Shown here: positions 35,401-45,349 of the stretch, in pieces | Layout of the letters: every line of letters begins with the position of its first letter | How positions within the stretch are numbered: the first letter of the stretch is position 1 | Assembly (NCBI GenBank): GCA_015232395.1 | Contig: JADFZT010000027.1 | Location: 1-45,349, forward strand | Direction: 5' to 3' | Source: Magnetococcales bacterium | Lineage (GTDB): Bacteria > Pseudomonadota > Magnetococcia > Magnetococcales > JADFZT01 | DNA length: 45,349 nucleotides | Notes under the pieces: generated by a model | Database searches by the model: none | Told to the model about the DNA's origin: nothing | The model's input: only the letters and a program-made list of their open reading frames with translations | Program-made: the position numbers and the translations under genes

Positions 35401-38270
35401 CTGTCTTTTACAAAGGGGCAGATACCCGGTATGTGGGCTGCAACCGGGCCTATGAAGAGACTTTCAACGTCAAACGGGAAAATTTTATCGGCAAACGGGT
35501 GATGGATCTGGACTATCTCTCCGAGGAGGATCGCCGCAACTATCAACGGGAGGATGAAGAGGTCATCAACTCCCTGGGAGAGCTGCACAAAGAGCTGGTC
35601 ATGCCCTTCTCCGACGGCAAAGATCATCACACCCTCTACTGGGTTCAGGCTTTTACCAAGAAGGATGGCTCCCCTGGCGGATTGGTGGGGACTTTCGTTG
35701 ATATTGAGGACCAGAAGCAGGCCGAACAGGCGATGATCAAGGCCAAGGAGCTGGCGGACGCCGCCAACCAGGCCAAATCAGACTTTTTGGCCAATATGAG
35801 CCACGAAATCCGCACCCCCATGAACGCCATTATCGGCATGTCCCATCTGGCGCTGGAGACTGAACTGACCCGGCGTCAGCGTAACTATATCCAAAAGGTC
35901 CATCGCTCCGCAGAATCCCTGCTCGGCATCATTAACGACATTCTCGACTTTTCCAAAATCGAAGCGGGCAAGCTCGACATGGAAGCGATCAACTTCAACC
36001 TGGAGGATGTTTTCGACAATCTGGCCAATCTGGTGGGGCTCAAGGCTGAGGAAAAAGGGGTGGAGCTGCTGTTCGACCCCCAACCCGACATGCCTACTGC
36101 TCTGGTAGGAGACCCCCTCAGGTTGGGACAGATTTTGATCAACCTGGGCAACAACGCCGTCAAGTTTACCGAAATCGGCCAGATCGTCATCGGGGTCAAG
36201 ATGATCGAGGAGCAGGGCAGCCAAGCCAATTTCCATTTTTCGGTATGGGATTCCGGCATCGGCATGACACCGGAGCAGCAGTCAAAGCTGTTTCAATCCT
36301 TTTCCCAGGCCGACACCTCCACCACCCGCAAATATGGTGGAACGGGTCTGGGGCTCACCATCTCCAAACGATTGACGGAGTTGATGAAGGGGGATATCTG
36401 GGTTGAAAGCGAGGCGGGTAAAGGGAGCGTCTTCCACTTTACAGCCTACCTGGAGACCCAGAAAAATCCCCAGGAGCGATTGAAGATAGACCGGGAGGGG
36501 CTCTCGGATTTGCGGGTTTTGCTGGTGGACGACAACGAAAGCGCCCAGGTGATTCTATCGGGCATGACCTCCTCTTATGGCTTGGAGGTGGAAGTGGCGC
36601 CCAGTGGTGAAAACGCCCTGGAACGCATTGGGGAAGCTCATGATAAAAAGCAACCCTATGATCTGGTTCTGTTGGATTGGCAGATGCCTGGCATGGATGG
36701 AGTCCAGTGCTTCAAACAGCTACAGGCTGCCCCCCATGAATCCCCCCCCGTCGCTCTCATGGTAACCGCCTACAGTCGGGAAGAGGCGATGCAGTCCATC
36801 CAACTCAATGGGGTTGAATTTAACACCATCCTGATCAAGCCCGTCATGCCATTCTCTCTGCAGGAGGCCATCGGCGAGTGTCTGGGAGGAGATCTGATCC
36901 AGCGACCTGAAGGAGGCGCCCTGGAGAAAGGACAGTCGGCTGAGGATGCCGCCATCAAGGTGCGAGGGGCCAAGGTACTGCTGGTGGAAGATAACGAGAT
37001 CAATCAAGAGCTGGCCCTGGAGCTGCTTGCCAATGGCGGGGTGATAACCGACCTGGCGGAAAATGGCCAGGAAGCCTTGGACAAGCTGGCCCAGGAGAGC
37101 TTTGACGGGGTGTTGCTGGATATCCAGATGCCGGTGATGGATGGTTACACGGCCGCCAGGGAAATTCGCAAGCAGGAAAAATTCAAGGATCTTCCCGTCA
37201 TCGCCATGACCGCCAACGCCATGGCCGGGGATCGGGAAAAAGTGCTCGAAGCGGGCATGAACGATCACATCGCCAAGCCCATCAACGTTCGGGAAATGTT
37301 CAACACCATGGCCAAATGGATCGTGCCTTCGGATCCCACCTTGGCCGTTGAAGCCCCTCAGGAGGAAGGAGCCCCTGCCAGCGAAGACAATTCCCTGCCT
37401 GAACTTCCGGGGATCGACATCAAGGCGGGGCTCGCCACCACCCAGAACAACACCACCCTGTTTCGTCGCCTGCTCAAGCGCTATCGGGAGAGCCAATCCG
37501 GGTTCGAAAGGGAGTTCCGTACCGCCCTGGAGGCTGACGACCTGGAAACCGCCACCCGCGTCGCCCATACCCTCAAGGGGGTATCGGCCAATCTGGGAGC
37601 CCGAGGGGTGCAGGAGAGTGCCCGACTGCTGGAGGAGGCCTGTGGCAACAAGGCTCCCATAGCAGAAATTGAACCGCTGCTGGAAGATGTACTGGAAGAG
37701 ATAAAACCCGTGATGGCGGGACTTGAAGGGCTGGATCAACCCCAAGGGGGAGCCGCTGAGGAGAAGGCAGCCCTGCCGGATCTCAGCCAGGTGATGCCCT
37801 TGATTGAGGAGACTCTGGCCAAGATCGATAATTTTGACAGCGGGGCGGTGGAGGATGTGGAAGCGCTGGAATCCCTTCTGGCCGGCACCCCCTTCGCAGC
37901 GATTCTGGGGCGGGTGAGCGCCCGCATTGGGGAGTATGATTTTGATGGCGCCGGGGAAGCCCTCAATGAGATGAACCAAGCCCTGCAAACCGCTGCTGCA
38001 TCAGAGGCAGATTCCCGGGAGCCTGCCAGCCATGCTACGGATTACAGCGCCATTCTGCCGACCATCAAGCCGATATTGGAAAAGATGGACAATTTTGACA
38101 GTGCGGCGGTGGAAGATGTCGAAGATCTGGAATCCCAACTGACCGGCACCCCCTTTGAGGCCACTCTGAAACGCGCGAGTGCCCGCTTGGCGGAGTATGA
38201 CTTCGATGGGGCCATGGATGCCCTCAAGGAGGTGCAGGAGGCGATGAAGGGGGTTGTGGAAGGGGAATGA
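29481..38270 (+). CDS. Giant hybrid sensor kinase with four periplasmic binding domains
   Basis: About 2,929 residues from ATG 29481 (TGGAG nine bases upstream; GTG 29466 and ATG 29472 are poorer). A signal peptide comes first. Four tandem family-3 solute-binding (Venus-flytrap) domains follow at about 23-250, 255-495, 505-740 and 753-992. A single membrane helix lies at about 996-1018. PAS domains follow at about 1038-1155, 1162-1280, 1282-1403 and 1411-1528, a PocR domain at 1615-1780 (Cys1654, 1665, 1668, 1690 and 1697), and two more PAS domains at 1838-1953 and 1962-2080. Then come the kinase (His2108), two receivers (Asp2399, Asp2547), HPt (His2696) and two 70-residue tail repeats containing YDFDGA. 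The plan resembles BvgS/EvgS, which have two flytraps. It should sense several small molecules and run a full phosphorelay. Confidence 0.9.
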   Translation: MRPLLFLSHLVCLLLFMTPAWGADKVLTADIRHRPPEMIVDGGFQGGPLKEILEEAANRIGYRVQWRDLPFPVSIKDLKEGKTDIIPRTIRRPNRESFVNFLGPIGSQRKDILFLVHQGDEATIRDYADLKKLTVGVKAKTAYFSTFDKDDEIKKIPSEGGDYGLARQLIEGKVDAVAVLDRGAMDSALAGLGFRDYTYATFRHIQTIKNYYGMSKTSANAALYDQLNRVLLAMTESGRVEEIYGTHQAAPEPMVSKDVRLTVAEKKWLAENPGPFLVHNEEDYPPFNYAENGKPKGFSIDYMDLLAAKLGISIQYVTDPSWDQFLRQIKDGSLDIMLNIVKTPEREKYLNFTLPYVDNPSVFVTRQDQKPVRNMSSLLDKRITIPKGFFYQELLEHHYPQISLHLTQTSLESLQAVAGGEADVAMGGLAIENWLIQKHGLTNLRVDSIVDDPVFSNKQRIAVQKKYPLLRDILQKASSAVTQEEYTQLQRRWFGGTLTTSRAKLTPEEQFWIADLKEPLKVGAETDWPPFDFVHNEHATGYSNELMRLIAKETGLPVVFEHGYTWPELMARFQSGELDILPAINQTVERSKFIAFTDHYAMNPTVLVTRDIALPPTELEELLGKRVAIVAGTATATLMAERFPDIIQVPSTNDAEGLKLVSLGKAEAFVGSHGVINHLLKKHDIPDIRIQNEVWLKQPEESQLHIGVRKEQTILRNILIKGLASIAPEEIYRLRRQWLPVAAETTDESQVPLTLTEKAWLKKHRTLRLGDDFSWPPFSFRDEEGNYSGISAGFMEVLSERLGITFKPVWGLSWPEVLRRLVDREIDAAPAVTPTEQRRSRFLFTKPYLTFPVVIASRKDGEFVENLGDLSGKRVGVVGGYVTEQYLRTDHPTIKLVPLKSVNAGMALLDRQGLDAFVGNLGVITYSLDRLQMDDIKIAAPTPYNFEISIAVRKDWPELVAILDKALDSLEEKEKAAIKNAWMAVNYQFGADLKSILIWVIPIGLGLLLIIGMTVFWNRRLGREVEQRRQAEGELKKLSMAVENSPSVVIITTPNGHFEYVNPRFVELTGYTLADLKGKTPEVINSGETTAETYRDLWQTIRAGKVWRGELLNRKKSGETYWAAISISPVIQEGRIAHFIALQEDITSKKQAARELENSQQRLKLALSSMSDGLFMLDDDLNFVFFNDLYITLLRLPENLVQVNGPISQVVRYLAQRGDYGPVSTDHFVTERLETILKRKNITLEMKTPWGTVLELRQSPTSAGGVVVTLTDITQRKNNEERFRLALEGGNLGFWDVDLASGDTIVNDRYREIFGTPGQDEPHARNHWLELILEEDRERVLETGRRYREGEIDAYEIEYRIRHPDGGIRWLVSKGSGVEWSEAGHISRMVGTVQDITDRRLAEERIKGREKQFRTLLELAPDAMVLVNNQGVIAMVNRQAEILFGYERWEMLGMQVEMLIPQKMAKEHAAKREGYLESPVARPMGSGKDLTARTKSGKLIPVEVSLSPIETDEGRMVASSLRDISQRKAAEQAIREGDVLKARMEDVERFNRLALDREQRIIELKETINSLSEALHRPPPFADPQAIEEQLGEELLEKDDTETEQTEEMDMAALLNLEELSGLFDNFCRSVGIPAAIIDLQGKVLAASQWQRACTDFHRVNEKTCARCIESDTDLANRLDEGKDFAIYRCQNGLTDCASPITIQGKHVANAFVGQFFLKKPDIDFFRGQALEFGFQPSDYIAAISEVPIVDEEKLPDILCFLSGFARMVGSLSLERQRSTNAEASIASRAEELQRERAAAMSVAEDAQQARAEIRRHQEHLEQLVEERTEDLAKNQEQMQSILDNSPALIYAKDLDGRYFLVNKQWSQILDLVSGDVLGRTDFEVFPKELADVFFENDQKVLKSGQALQLEEETQHDDGTHTYISFKFPLFDPQGKPYGVCGISQDITPLKAAELKVADQLSFTQALVDTIPYPVFYKGADTRYVGCNRAYEETFNVKRENFIGKRVMDLDYLSEEDRRNYQREDEEVINSLGELHKELVMPFSDGKDHHTLYWVQAFTKKDGSPGGLVGTFVDIEDQKQAEQAMIKAKELADAANQAKSDFLANMSHEIRTPMNAIIGMSHLALETELTRRQRNYIQKVHRSAESLLGIINDILDFSKIEAGKLDMEAINFNLEDVFDNLANLVGLKAEEKGVELLFDPQPDMPTALVGDPLRLGQILINLGNNAVKFTEIGQIVIGVKMIEEQGSQANFHFSVWDSGIGMTPEQQSKLFQSFSQADTSTTRKYGGTGLGLTISKRLTELMKGDIWVESEAGKGSVFHFTAYLETQKNPQERLKIDREGLSDLRVLLVDDNESAQVILSGMTSSYGLEVEVAPSGENALERIGEAHDKKQPYDLVLLDWQMPGMDGVQCFKQLQAAPHESPPVALMVTAYSREEAMQSIQLNGVEFNTILIKPVMPFSLQEAIGECLGGDLIQRPEGGALEKGQSAEDAAIKVRGAKVLLVEDNEINQELALELLANGGVITDLAENGQEALDKLAQESFDGVLLDIQMPVMDGYTAAREIRKQEKFKDLPVIAMTANAMAGDREKVLEAGMNDHIAKPINVREMFNTMAKWIVPSDPTLAVEAPQEEGAPASEDNSLPELPGIDIKAGLATTQNNTTLFRRLLKRYRESQSGFEREFRTALEADDLETATRVAHTLKGVSANLGARGVQESARLLEEACGNKAPIAEIEPLLEDVLEEIKPVMAGLEGLDQPQGGAAEEKAALPDLSQVMPLIEETLAKIDNFDSGAVEDVEALESLLAGTPFAAILGRVSARIGEYDFDGAGEALNEMNQALQTAAASEADSREPASHATDYSAILPTIKPILEKMDNFDSAAVEDVEDLESQLTGTPFEATLKRASARLAEYDFDGAMDALKEVQEAMKGVVEGE

Positions 38271-38307
38271 GCTGTTCTGACATCGGCGGCGGGTTTGGCT
38301 GGGTTTT

Positions 38308-39219
38308 TTATCCTTCCCAGTCGGGATGTGCCTTCCAGCGACTACCCAGATAATCGATCAATGCCCGCACCCGGGCTGAGAGGTGACGCTGATGGGGGTA
38401 GAGGGCATGGATGCCCATCTCCGGGAGTCGATAACGGGTGAGGATCGGCAGCAGCCTGCCAGCTTTGAGATCCTGCCCGATAATGAAGGTGGGGCTGATG
38501 GTGATCCCCTGCCCTTGGAGCGCAGCCGCTCTCAACACATCGCCATTATTGGCCTTGAAGGGACCGCGCACCTTGATCCGATGGATCCCCCCCTCCCTGT
38601 TTTCAAACCGCCACACGCCGATGCTTTCATGCATCATCCCGGTGTAGATCAGGCAGCGATGCCGGGTCAGCTCCTCCGGGGTTTGGGGGGTTCCCTGGCG
38701 TTTCAGATAGTCGGGGCTGGCGCACACCACCCCCCGGGTTGAGGTCAGACGTTTGGCCATCAGGCTCGAATCTACCAGTTTTCCCACCCGTATGACCAGA
38801 TCAAACCCCTCCTCCAGGAGATCCACATAGCGGTCGGTGAGGTCCAGCTCCACTTCGAGTTCGGGGTGTTGCCCCATGAATTCCACCAGAGCCCGGGAGA
38901 GGTGGGAAAGACCAAAGGAGAGGGGGGCGCTTACCTTCAGCCGCCCCCGCACCGCTCCCCGCATCTGCCCCAGGGAGCGCTTGCTCTCTTCCCAGTCCGC
39001 CACCATCTGGATCGCCCGGGGTAGCAGGCTCCGGCCCTCTTCGGTGAGGGTGAGTCTGCGGGTGGTGCGCTGCATAAGCCGCACCTCCATGGACTCTTCC
39101 AGCGCCCCCAGATATTTACTCACCGCCCCCTTGCTGATGCCCATGCTCCGGGCCGCCCCCGTCAGCGTGCCGACTTCGGCGACGGTGACGAAGGTTTCCA
39201 GCAGAGTGAGTCGATCCAT
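38308..39219 (-). CDS. LysR-family transcription regulator
   Basis: 303 residues from ATG 39219, with AAGGA eight bases upstream. The N-terminal winged helix-turn-helix is clear (LLETFVTVAEVGTLTGAARSMGISKGAVSKYLGALEE), followed by a substrate-binding domain (GRLKVSAPLSFGLSHL, DLVIRVGKL, GQGITISPTFI). It is of the CrgA/DsdC-like subgroup that starts MDRL. It is divergent from cytochrome b561 and YceI genes with about 120 bp between starts, an arrangement typical of a LysR protein and its target operon. Confidence 0.9.
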   Translation of the reverse strand: MDRLTLLETFVTVAEVGTLTGAARSMGISKGAVSKYLGALEESMEVRLMQRTTRRLTLTEEGRSLLPRAIQMVADWEESKRSLGQMRGAVRGRLKVSAPLSFGLSHLSRALVEFMGQHPELEVELDLTDRYVDLLEEGFDLVIRVGKLVDSSLMAKRLTSTRGVVCASPDYLKRQGTPQTPEELTRHRCLIYTGMMHESIGVWRFENREGGIHRIKVRGPFKANNGDVLRAAALQGQGITISPTFIIGQDLKAGRLLPILTRYRLPEMGIHALYPHQRHLSARVRALIDYLGSRWKAHPDWEG

Positions 39220-39342
39220 GGTCAATGTCCTTGCTCAGTGTTCACAATATGGAAACAATGTGTCAATAAATAGATGGATTGTTTATGACGACTTTCTGGT
39301 CCAAGATCAAGACATCATCAACGCTTGATTGGGAGAGATGCC

Positions 39343-39897
39343 ATGGAAGCCCCTGTTGTCATTAACCGTACCGCCCGCTTGCTTCACTGGGTGATGGCGA
39401 TCTTGATTTTGTTTTTATTGGGATTGGGGGTCTACATGGTGGAGTTGACCTATTACGACCCCGACTATAAGAGCAGCCCGGACCTGCATCGCTCCCTGGG
39501 TTTGGTGGTCTTCGTGCTGGTGTGGGTCCGGCTGGCCTGGCGATTGAAGCACCCTCCCCCACCCCCCAACCCCAACCACGCCCCCTGGGAACATTTTGTG
39601 GCCGGGGCCACCCACCTGGCGCTTTATGGCTTGATGCTGGTGCTGCCCATCACCGGATTTTTAATCTCCACCGCCAAAGGTCACCCGGTCGAGGTGTTTG
39701 GGCTGTTTGAAATTCCAGCGATAACCAGCGGCAAGATGCAGGAGGAGGTGTTTGGATCTCTCCACGCCTGGCTGGCTTATGGGGGGGCGGGATTGATGGG
39801 GCTCCATGCAGCTGGGGCCTTGAAGCACCACCTGATCGATAAAGATGACACCCTGATGCGGATGATTGGCCCTTGGGGTCAAAATCGTAGCCAATAA
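39343..39897 (+). CDS. Cytochrome b561
   Basis: 184 residues from ATG 39343 (GGGAGAG upstream). Four membrane helices carry candidate haem-ligand histidines: RLLHWVMA, SPDLHRSLGLVVF, GATHLALYGLML, and GSLHAWLAY with GLHAAGALKHH. The family moves electrons from quinol in the inner membrane, often to periplasmic partners. The YceI gene follows by 42 bp, a recurrent pair. The LysR gene is its likely regulator. Confidence 0.88.
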   Translation: MEAPVVINRTARLLHWVMAILILFLLGLGVYMVELTYYDPDYKSSPDLHRSLGLVVFVLVWVRLAWRLKHPPPPPNPNHAPWEHFVAGATHLALYGLMLVLPITGFLISTAKGHPVEVFGLFEIPAITSGKMQEEVFGSLHAWLAYGGAGLMGLHAAGALKHHLIDKDDTLMRMIGPWGQNRSQ

Positions 39898-39939
39898 ATG
39901 AATCTTTTGAATAACTGAAACGTACGAGGAGAATGGCAA

Positions 39940-40512
39940 ATGAAACGTCTGACTTTAAAATCCGGATGGTTGACCTTGGCTCTCATTATGGGGATGAGCC
40001 TGCCCACTCAGGGGGAAGCTGACACTTTTAAGCTCGATCCCACCCACAGCTTTGTGGATTTTTCCATCTCTCACCTGGGCTACAGCGTGCTACGGGGCCG
40101 CTTTAACGATCTTTCCGGCCATTTTGAGCTGGGAGTAAAAAATCCGTCGATCCAAGTGACGGTGAAGACCGCCAGTGTGGATAGCAACCATGCGGAGCGG
40201 GACAAGCACCTGCGGGGAGATGATTTTCTCGATGTGAAAAACCATCCCGAAGCCAGCTTCGCCTCCACCCACATCGCTGAAACCGCCACCGGAGCCCAAG
40301 TGCAAGGCAACCTCACCCTCCATGGTGTCACCAAAGCGGTCTCCTTTGACGCCGTCAAGATCGGTGAAGGCAAGGATCCCTGGGGAGGTTATCGGGCGGG
40401 CTATAAGGGGGATCTGGTGATCAAGCGCAGCGACTACGGCATCAGCTATAACCTGGGCCCCGCGGCCCAATCCATGACCCTCCACCTCTTCATCGAAGGG
40501 ATCCGCCAATAA
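39940..40512 (+). CDS. YceI-family periplasmic lipid-binding protein
   Basis: 190 residues with a signal peptide (cleavage about residue 27, after GEA) and the YceI lipocalin-like barrel: FKLDPTHSFVDFSISHLGYSVLRGRF, SVDSNHAERDKHLRGDDFLDV and a C-terminal LHLFIEGIRQ. The family binds polyisoprenoids and is commonly next to cytochrome b561. AGGAG lies eight bases before ATG. Probably co-transcribed with the b561 gene and controlled by the divergent LysR protein. Confidence 0.92.
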   Translation: MKRLTLKSGWLTLALIMGMSLPTQGEADTFKLDPTHSFVDFSISHLGYSVLRGRFNDLSGHFELGVKNPSIQVTVKTASVDSNHAERDKHLRGDDFLDVKNHPEASFASTHIAETATGAQVQGNLTLHGVTKAVSFDAVKIGEGKDPWGGYRAGYKGDLVIKRSDYGISYNLGPAAQSMTLHLFIEGIRQ

Positions 40513-40629
40513 CCGATAGCTGAACCGGGCTCAACAAACGCCTCTTCAGCCATGGAATGGCCTCTCCTCCCCCTCCCCCACAAAACCGATCTGGGGTGAG
40601 CGGGGGGGATAATCTCACCACTGGATGGA

Positions 40630-41262
40630 TCAGGTTTGACACCCGTTGGCGGAGTGTCTCTGCCAGCCAGCGGTTTCAGAGGTGGGAATCGCCACGGTGG
40701 GGTGACGTTTATGGCCCTCCTCCGGAGTCACTTTGAAAAGGTATAGAAATTTATCGTTGTTCAGCAAAAGACGATAACAGCCTGCTGCCAACTCCTGTTT
40801 GATTCCTGACTCTTCGGGGATCGCACTCTTTTCCTTCAGCCAGACTTTTACCGTGGGGAATCTGGGAAAACCCGCTTCCTTCTGGCTGTCATACAATTCT
40901 TTGGCCCGCATGCCACCCAACTGGATTCCTATGATGATCATGATGGGAATCGTCAAAATGGCCAGTACGTGGAGAAGGGTGGGCAAATAGGCCATATGAG
41001 GCCAGCGTTGTGGCAAAGAGCTGACTCCGATGGCAGCGAAAAAAAGCAACAGCGCAAAAAGCCAATGACTCTTCCAGGCCATAAAACCGTAGAGAAAAAA
41101 AACCTCCTTTGGGAGTTTCAGGCCCAATAGACCCACATCGTACAGATTAAAATGATGCACACCATATGACCAACCAGAAGCGTAGAGCAGTGCGGTCAGA
41201 AAAGCGGTGAGGATGGCGGTTTTTCCCAGCCACTCCAGGTTTTTAGGTGAGGTTGCTTTCAT
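40630..41262 (-). CDS. Membrane protein with C-terminal soluble domain, function unknown
   Basis: 210 residues with three or four hydrophobic segments (about 15-33, 67-85 and 93-115) followed by a soluble domain of about 90 residues that contains KELYDSQ and YRLLLNNDKFLYLFKV. I recognise no family. It is a single gene between convergent yceI and divergent gapR, with a hairpin just upstream of its ribosome site. No function proposed. Confidence 0.65.
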   Translation of the reverse strand: MKATSPKNLEWLGKTAILTAFLTALLYASGWSYGVHHFNLYDVGLLGLKLPKEVFFLYGFMAWKSHWLFALLLFFAAIGVSSLPQRWPHMAYLPTLLHVLAILTIPIMIIIGIQLGGMRAKELYDSQKEAGFPRFPTVKVWLKEKSAIPEESGIKQELAAGCYRLLLNNDKFLYLFKVTPEEGHKRHPTVAIPTSETAGWQRHSANGCQT

Positions 41263-41283
41263 GGTTTTTGTTTGATCCTCCCT

Positions 41284-41302
41284 TTGGGGCCACCAGCCCC
41301 AA
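41284..41302 (-). promoter_or_regulatory. Hairpin upstream of the membrane-protein start
   Basis: TTGGGGC (41284-41290) and GCCCCAA (41296-41302) form a perfect 7-bp stem with a CACCA loop, in the leader of the leftward membrane-protein gene and next to its GGAGG site at 41276-41280. It could influence translation, or it could end transcription from further upstream; it lacks a T-tract. Confidence 0.4.
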
Positions 41303-41647
41303 TGACAAATCCCAAGCTGAAAAAATCTTTAGACCAACCGCTCCCCTCTCCCAAAGGGTTTCCCAGCCAAATCATCTCTAGACCTGATGAGAACAGGCTG
41401 TGGGGCCGAGGGTTTTGAGCAAAAGTTGTTGCTGTCAGAAAATTCACATGCTTAAGAATATTGATGTCGTGTGGCACGGGGCAATGAAAAAAGGGATGTC
41501 ATCACCAGGTGGGATCAGGAAGAGTTGGGCAGAAGGAAAAGAATAATCACGGCCTGTTTTCGGAGTGGAATGGTTAGGGGCGGGGGAGCGTGAGGCAGGT
41601 TGGTTTGCAGAGACTTGGCGCAAAACTTGCGAGCTACCCCTCACATA

Positions 41648-41718
41648 CGGCGAAAGCGCCGAAATATTGACCACCCTGCCCTGGGTGGGAAGCACTGAAC
41701 AGCCCCAACGGATTGGGG
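41648..41718 (+). promoter_or_regulatory. Three consecutive hairpins in the gapR leader
   Basis: Three small perfect stems occur in 71 bp just upstream of the gapR ribosome site: CGGCG/CGCCG (41648-41661), CCACCC/GGGTGG (41671-41688) and CCCCAA/TTGGGG with a CGGA loop (41703-41718). AAAGGAG follows immediately at 41727. Such a run in a 5' leader suggests a structured untranslated region. None is followed by a T-tract, so plain intrinsic termination is unlikely. I cannot assign a known riboswitch. Confidence 0.45.
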
Positions 41719-41739
41719 TCCCTTGGAAAGGAGACGAAC

Positions 41740-42039
41740 ATGCAGGCAGCAGTTTCACAAGAGTCGGCCAAACCTCAGCCCACCACCACCGGCGGCATCA
41801 CCGGCGAGCATTTGAGCCAGTTGGTGGAGCGCATCGAGCGACTCGAAGAGGAAAAAGCGGATCTCGGCCAGGACATTCGGGATATCTACACCGAAGCCAA
41901 AGGCCACGGCTTTGACGCCAAAGTGATCCGACAGATCATCAAAATTCGCAAAATGGATCAAAACGAGATGGATGAACAGGAAGCCCTCCTCCATCTCTAC
42001 ATGCAGGCGATCGGCATGCGGCCCACTCAGGCCCACTGA
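41740..42039 (+). CDS. gapR: GapR/DUF2312 family nucleoid-associated protein
   Basis: 99 residues from ATG 41740, which has a strong AAAGGAG site. The fold is a coiled coil: LSQLVERIERLEEEKADLGQDIRDIYTEAKGHGFDAKVIRQIIK is the family signature (shown in Caulobacter GapR). The family binds over-twisted DNA ahead of replication and transcription and works with gyrase. The gyrB gene is the next gene, in the opposite direction, which is an interesting functional neighbour. An N-terminal extension of about 25 residues rich in Thr, Gln and Ser precedes the family core. Confidence 0.88.
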   Translation: MQAAVSQESAKPQPTTTGGITGEHLSQLVERIERLEEEKADLGQDIRDIYTEAKGHGFDAKVIRQIIKIRKMDQNEMDEQEALLHLYMQAIGMRPTQAH

Positions 42040-42272
42040 TCGTAGGCGACCTGATCAGCAGTTGGGCAACCCCTCAGGGGTGGGGGGTGTGGAGCGAATT
42101 CCACTTGAAACAAAATCAAGCATGACCTTGGCGGGGATGCGGGTTTGTTTCAACGCAGGGTGGGGTTCCAAACGGGTGGTGCAAACCGGCCACAAAGCCC
42201 AACTGCTGATCCAGGCTCAAGCCCAACGAAAAACACTCGACAAACAAGCCACGCTCTAAAAAAATACGCTTT

Positions 42273-42303
42273 AAAAAGAACACACTACAAAAAAGAACAC
42301 ACT
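42273..42303. repeat. Short A-rich direct repeats
   Basis: AAAAAGAACACACT occurs at 42273-42286 and 42290-42303 (period 17 bp), within an A-rich block (42250-42350) that also contains ACGCT followed by C/T and an A-run three times (near 42251, 42266 and 42324). The strong purine bias differs from the flanking genes. It could be a binding array or simply a low-complexity tract. Confidence 0.45.
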
Positions 42304-42470
42304 CTATATACAAAAACGCTCCAAAAAACTCTCTCAAAGAAAAAAACTTCCAAAGCAGGCTCTCTCAAGATCCCTCATGCCAATCATCCACCCCACAGGG
42401 GGGAGATAACGGGCAGGAACAGGATCTGGCATGAAAAGAGGTCACATTGGGAAGAGAATGCAGCAAGTGA

Positions 42471-42522
42471 ACGCTTGCCCGGGAACGGTCGGTACTTAAT
42501 CGACCTTTTCCCGGGCAAGCGT
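42471..42522. repeat. Long perfect inverted repeat with nested stem
   Basis: ACGCTTGCCCGGGAA (42471-42485) pairs with TTCCCGGGCAAGCGT (42508-42522), a perfect 15-bp stem. Inside it, GGTCG (42487-42491) pairs with CGACC (42501-42505). The resulting 52-nt structure is very stable. It is not followed by a T-run on either strand, so it is not a standard terminator. It lies in the 680-bp gap between gapR and gyrB. No gene is convincing in that gap. Confidence 0.6.
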
Positions 42523-42570
42523 GCTACTCTCAGGTCGCTTCTAAAGGTCACTCACGCAACCCGTGCAACT

Positions 42571-42607
42571 CGTAGGATGTGGTGAGCCACGCGAACCGCA
42601 TCAATCA
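42571..42607. repeat. REP-like palindrome (GTAGGATG...CGCATCAATC type)
   Basis: GATGTGGT (42576-42583) pairs with ACCGCATC (42595-42602) with one G-T pair, inside a sequence of the widespread 'GTAGGATGcGGTGAGC...GAACCGCATCAATC' kind known from many proteobacteria. It is the only copy in the window. Family identity is from memory. Confidence 0.55.
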
Positions 42608-42720
42608 AGGAATCAAGGCTATGGAAAGTCCCTCAAACGCCCCCTCCCCCCTCTAAAAGGCATTTGCAGCATCCAGACAAGAATCCCCCTGAAATGGCCA
42701 GGAAAACCCTTTTTACACCA

Positions 42721-45349
<2,629 letters not shown>

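Noticed and set aside
36720-37988. 422-codon antisense frame inside the giant kinase
   Set aside because: Shadow of the receiver and HPt region; composition is non-protein-like and there is no start signal.
38271-38307. T-rich tract after the giant kinase as an intrinsic terminator
   Set aside because: A T6 run is present, but no convincing stem precedes it.

Overview
The window reads as a stretch of a proteobacterial chromosome. The best taxonomic hints are a GapR/DUF2312 gene, a family typical of Alphaproteobacteria, next to a long Gram-negative-type gyrB, together with an unusual density of large hybrid histidine kinases. A magnetotactic-coccus-like (Magnetococcia) or other deep alphaproteobacterial lineage would fit, but no marker here proves it. 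I saw no rRNA or tRNA genes, prophage, full-length transposase gene or CRISPR array.

Layout. (1) 0.3-5.5 kb: a divergent envelope-acylation cluster that resembles the Dlt system. It has a DltC-like carrier protein, an iron-sulfur-flavoprotein-like reductase, a 40-residue DltX-like membrane peptide ending in FRYAAF, a DltD-like SGNH protein and a DltB-like MBOAT acyltransferase. No DltA-like ligase is present. (2) 5.5-11.5 kb: a membrane class III adenylate cyclase, a MASE1-CHASE-PAS hybrid kinase whose PAS domain keeps the two FixL haem-pocket residues, and a lone receiver. (3) 12.3-23.3 kb: a signalling island with CheA, three CheC-like phosphatases, CheD, receivers, a hybrid kinase with HPt, a REC-GGDEF diguanylate cyclase and a REC-kinase. 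No CheW, CheR, CheB or receptor gene is present. (4) 23.4-25.4 kb: ordinary genes (YaiI family, a small membrane protein, an AlkD-like glycosylase). (5) 25.7-38.3 kb: a PhnD-like binding protein paired with a hybrid kinase, then a giant sensor kinase of about 2,930 residues with four periplasmic binding domains, six PAS domains, a PocR domain, two receivers, HPt and two copies of a tail repeat. (6) 38.3-42 kb: LysR regulator, cytochrome b561, YceI, a membrane protein and gapR. (7) 42.7-45.3 kb: gyrB and the 3' end of an upstream gene (position suggests recF) carrying a (Glu-Ala)14 tail encoded by a hexanucleotide microsatellite.

Two families of short non-coding mobile elements sit between the genes. 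One is a 164-bp element (two copies, each flanked by its own 5-bp duplication). The other is a 240-300-bp element (three copies) with TATAGC ends and two inverted REP-like palindromes.

How the parts may work together (inference): sensory inputs enter through periplasmic binding domains, CHASE, PAS and PocR domains. They pass through phosphorelays to receivers, most of which have no DNA-binding output, and to second-messenger enzymes for cAMP and c-di-GMP. The three CheC proteins and CheD would tune a CheA-based pathway whose receptors lie elsewhere. The Dlt-like cluster would move an acyl group from a cytoplasmic carrier protein across the membrane to an envelope polymer.
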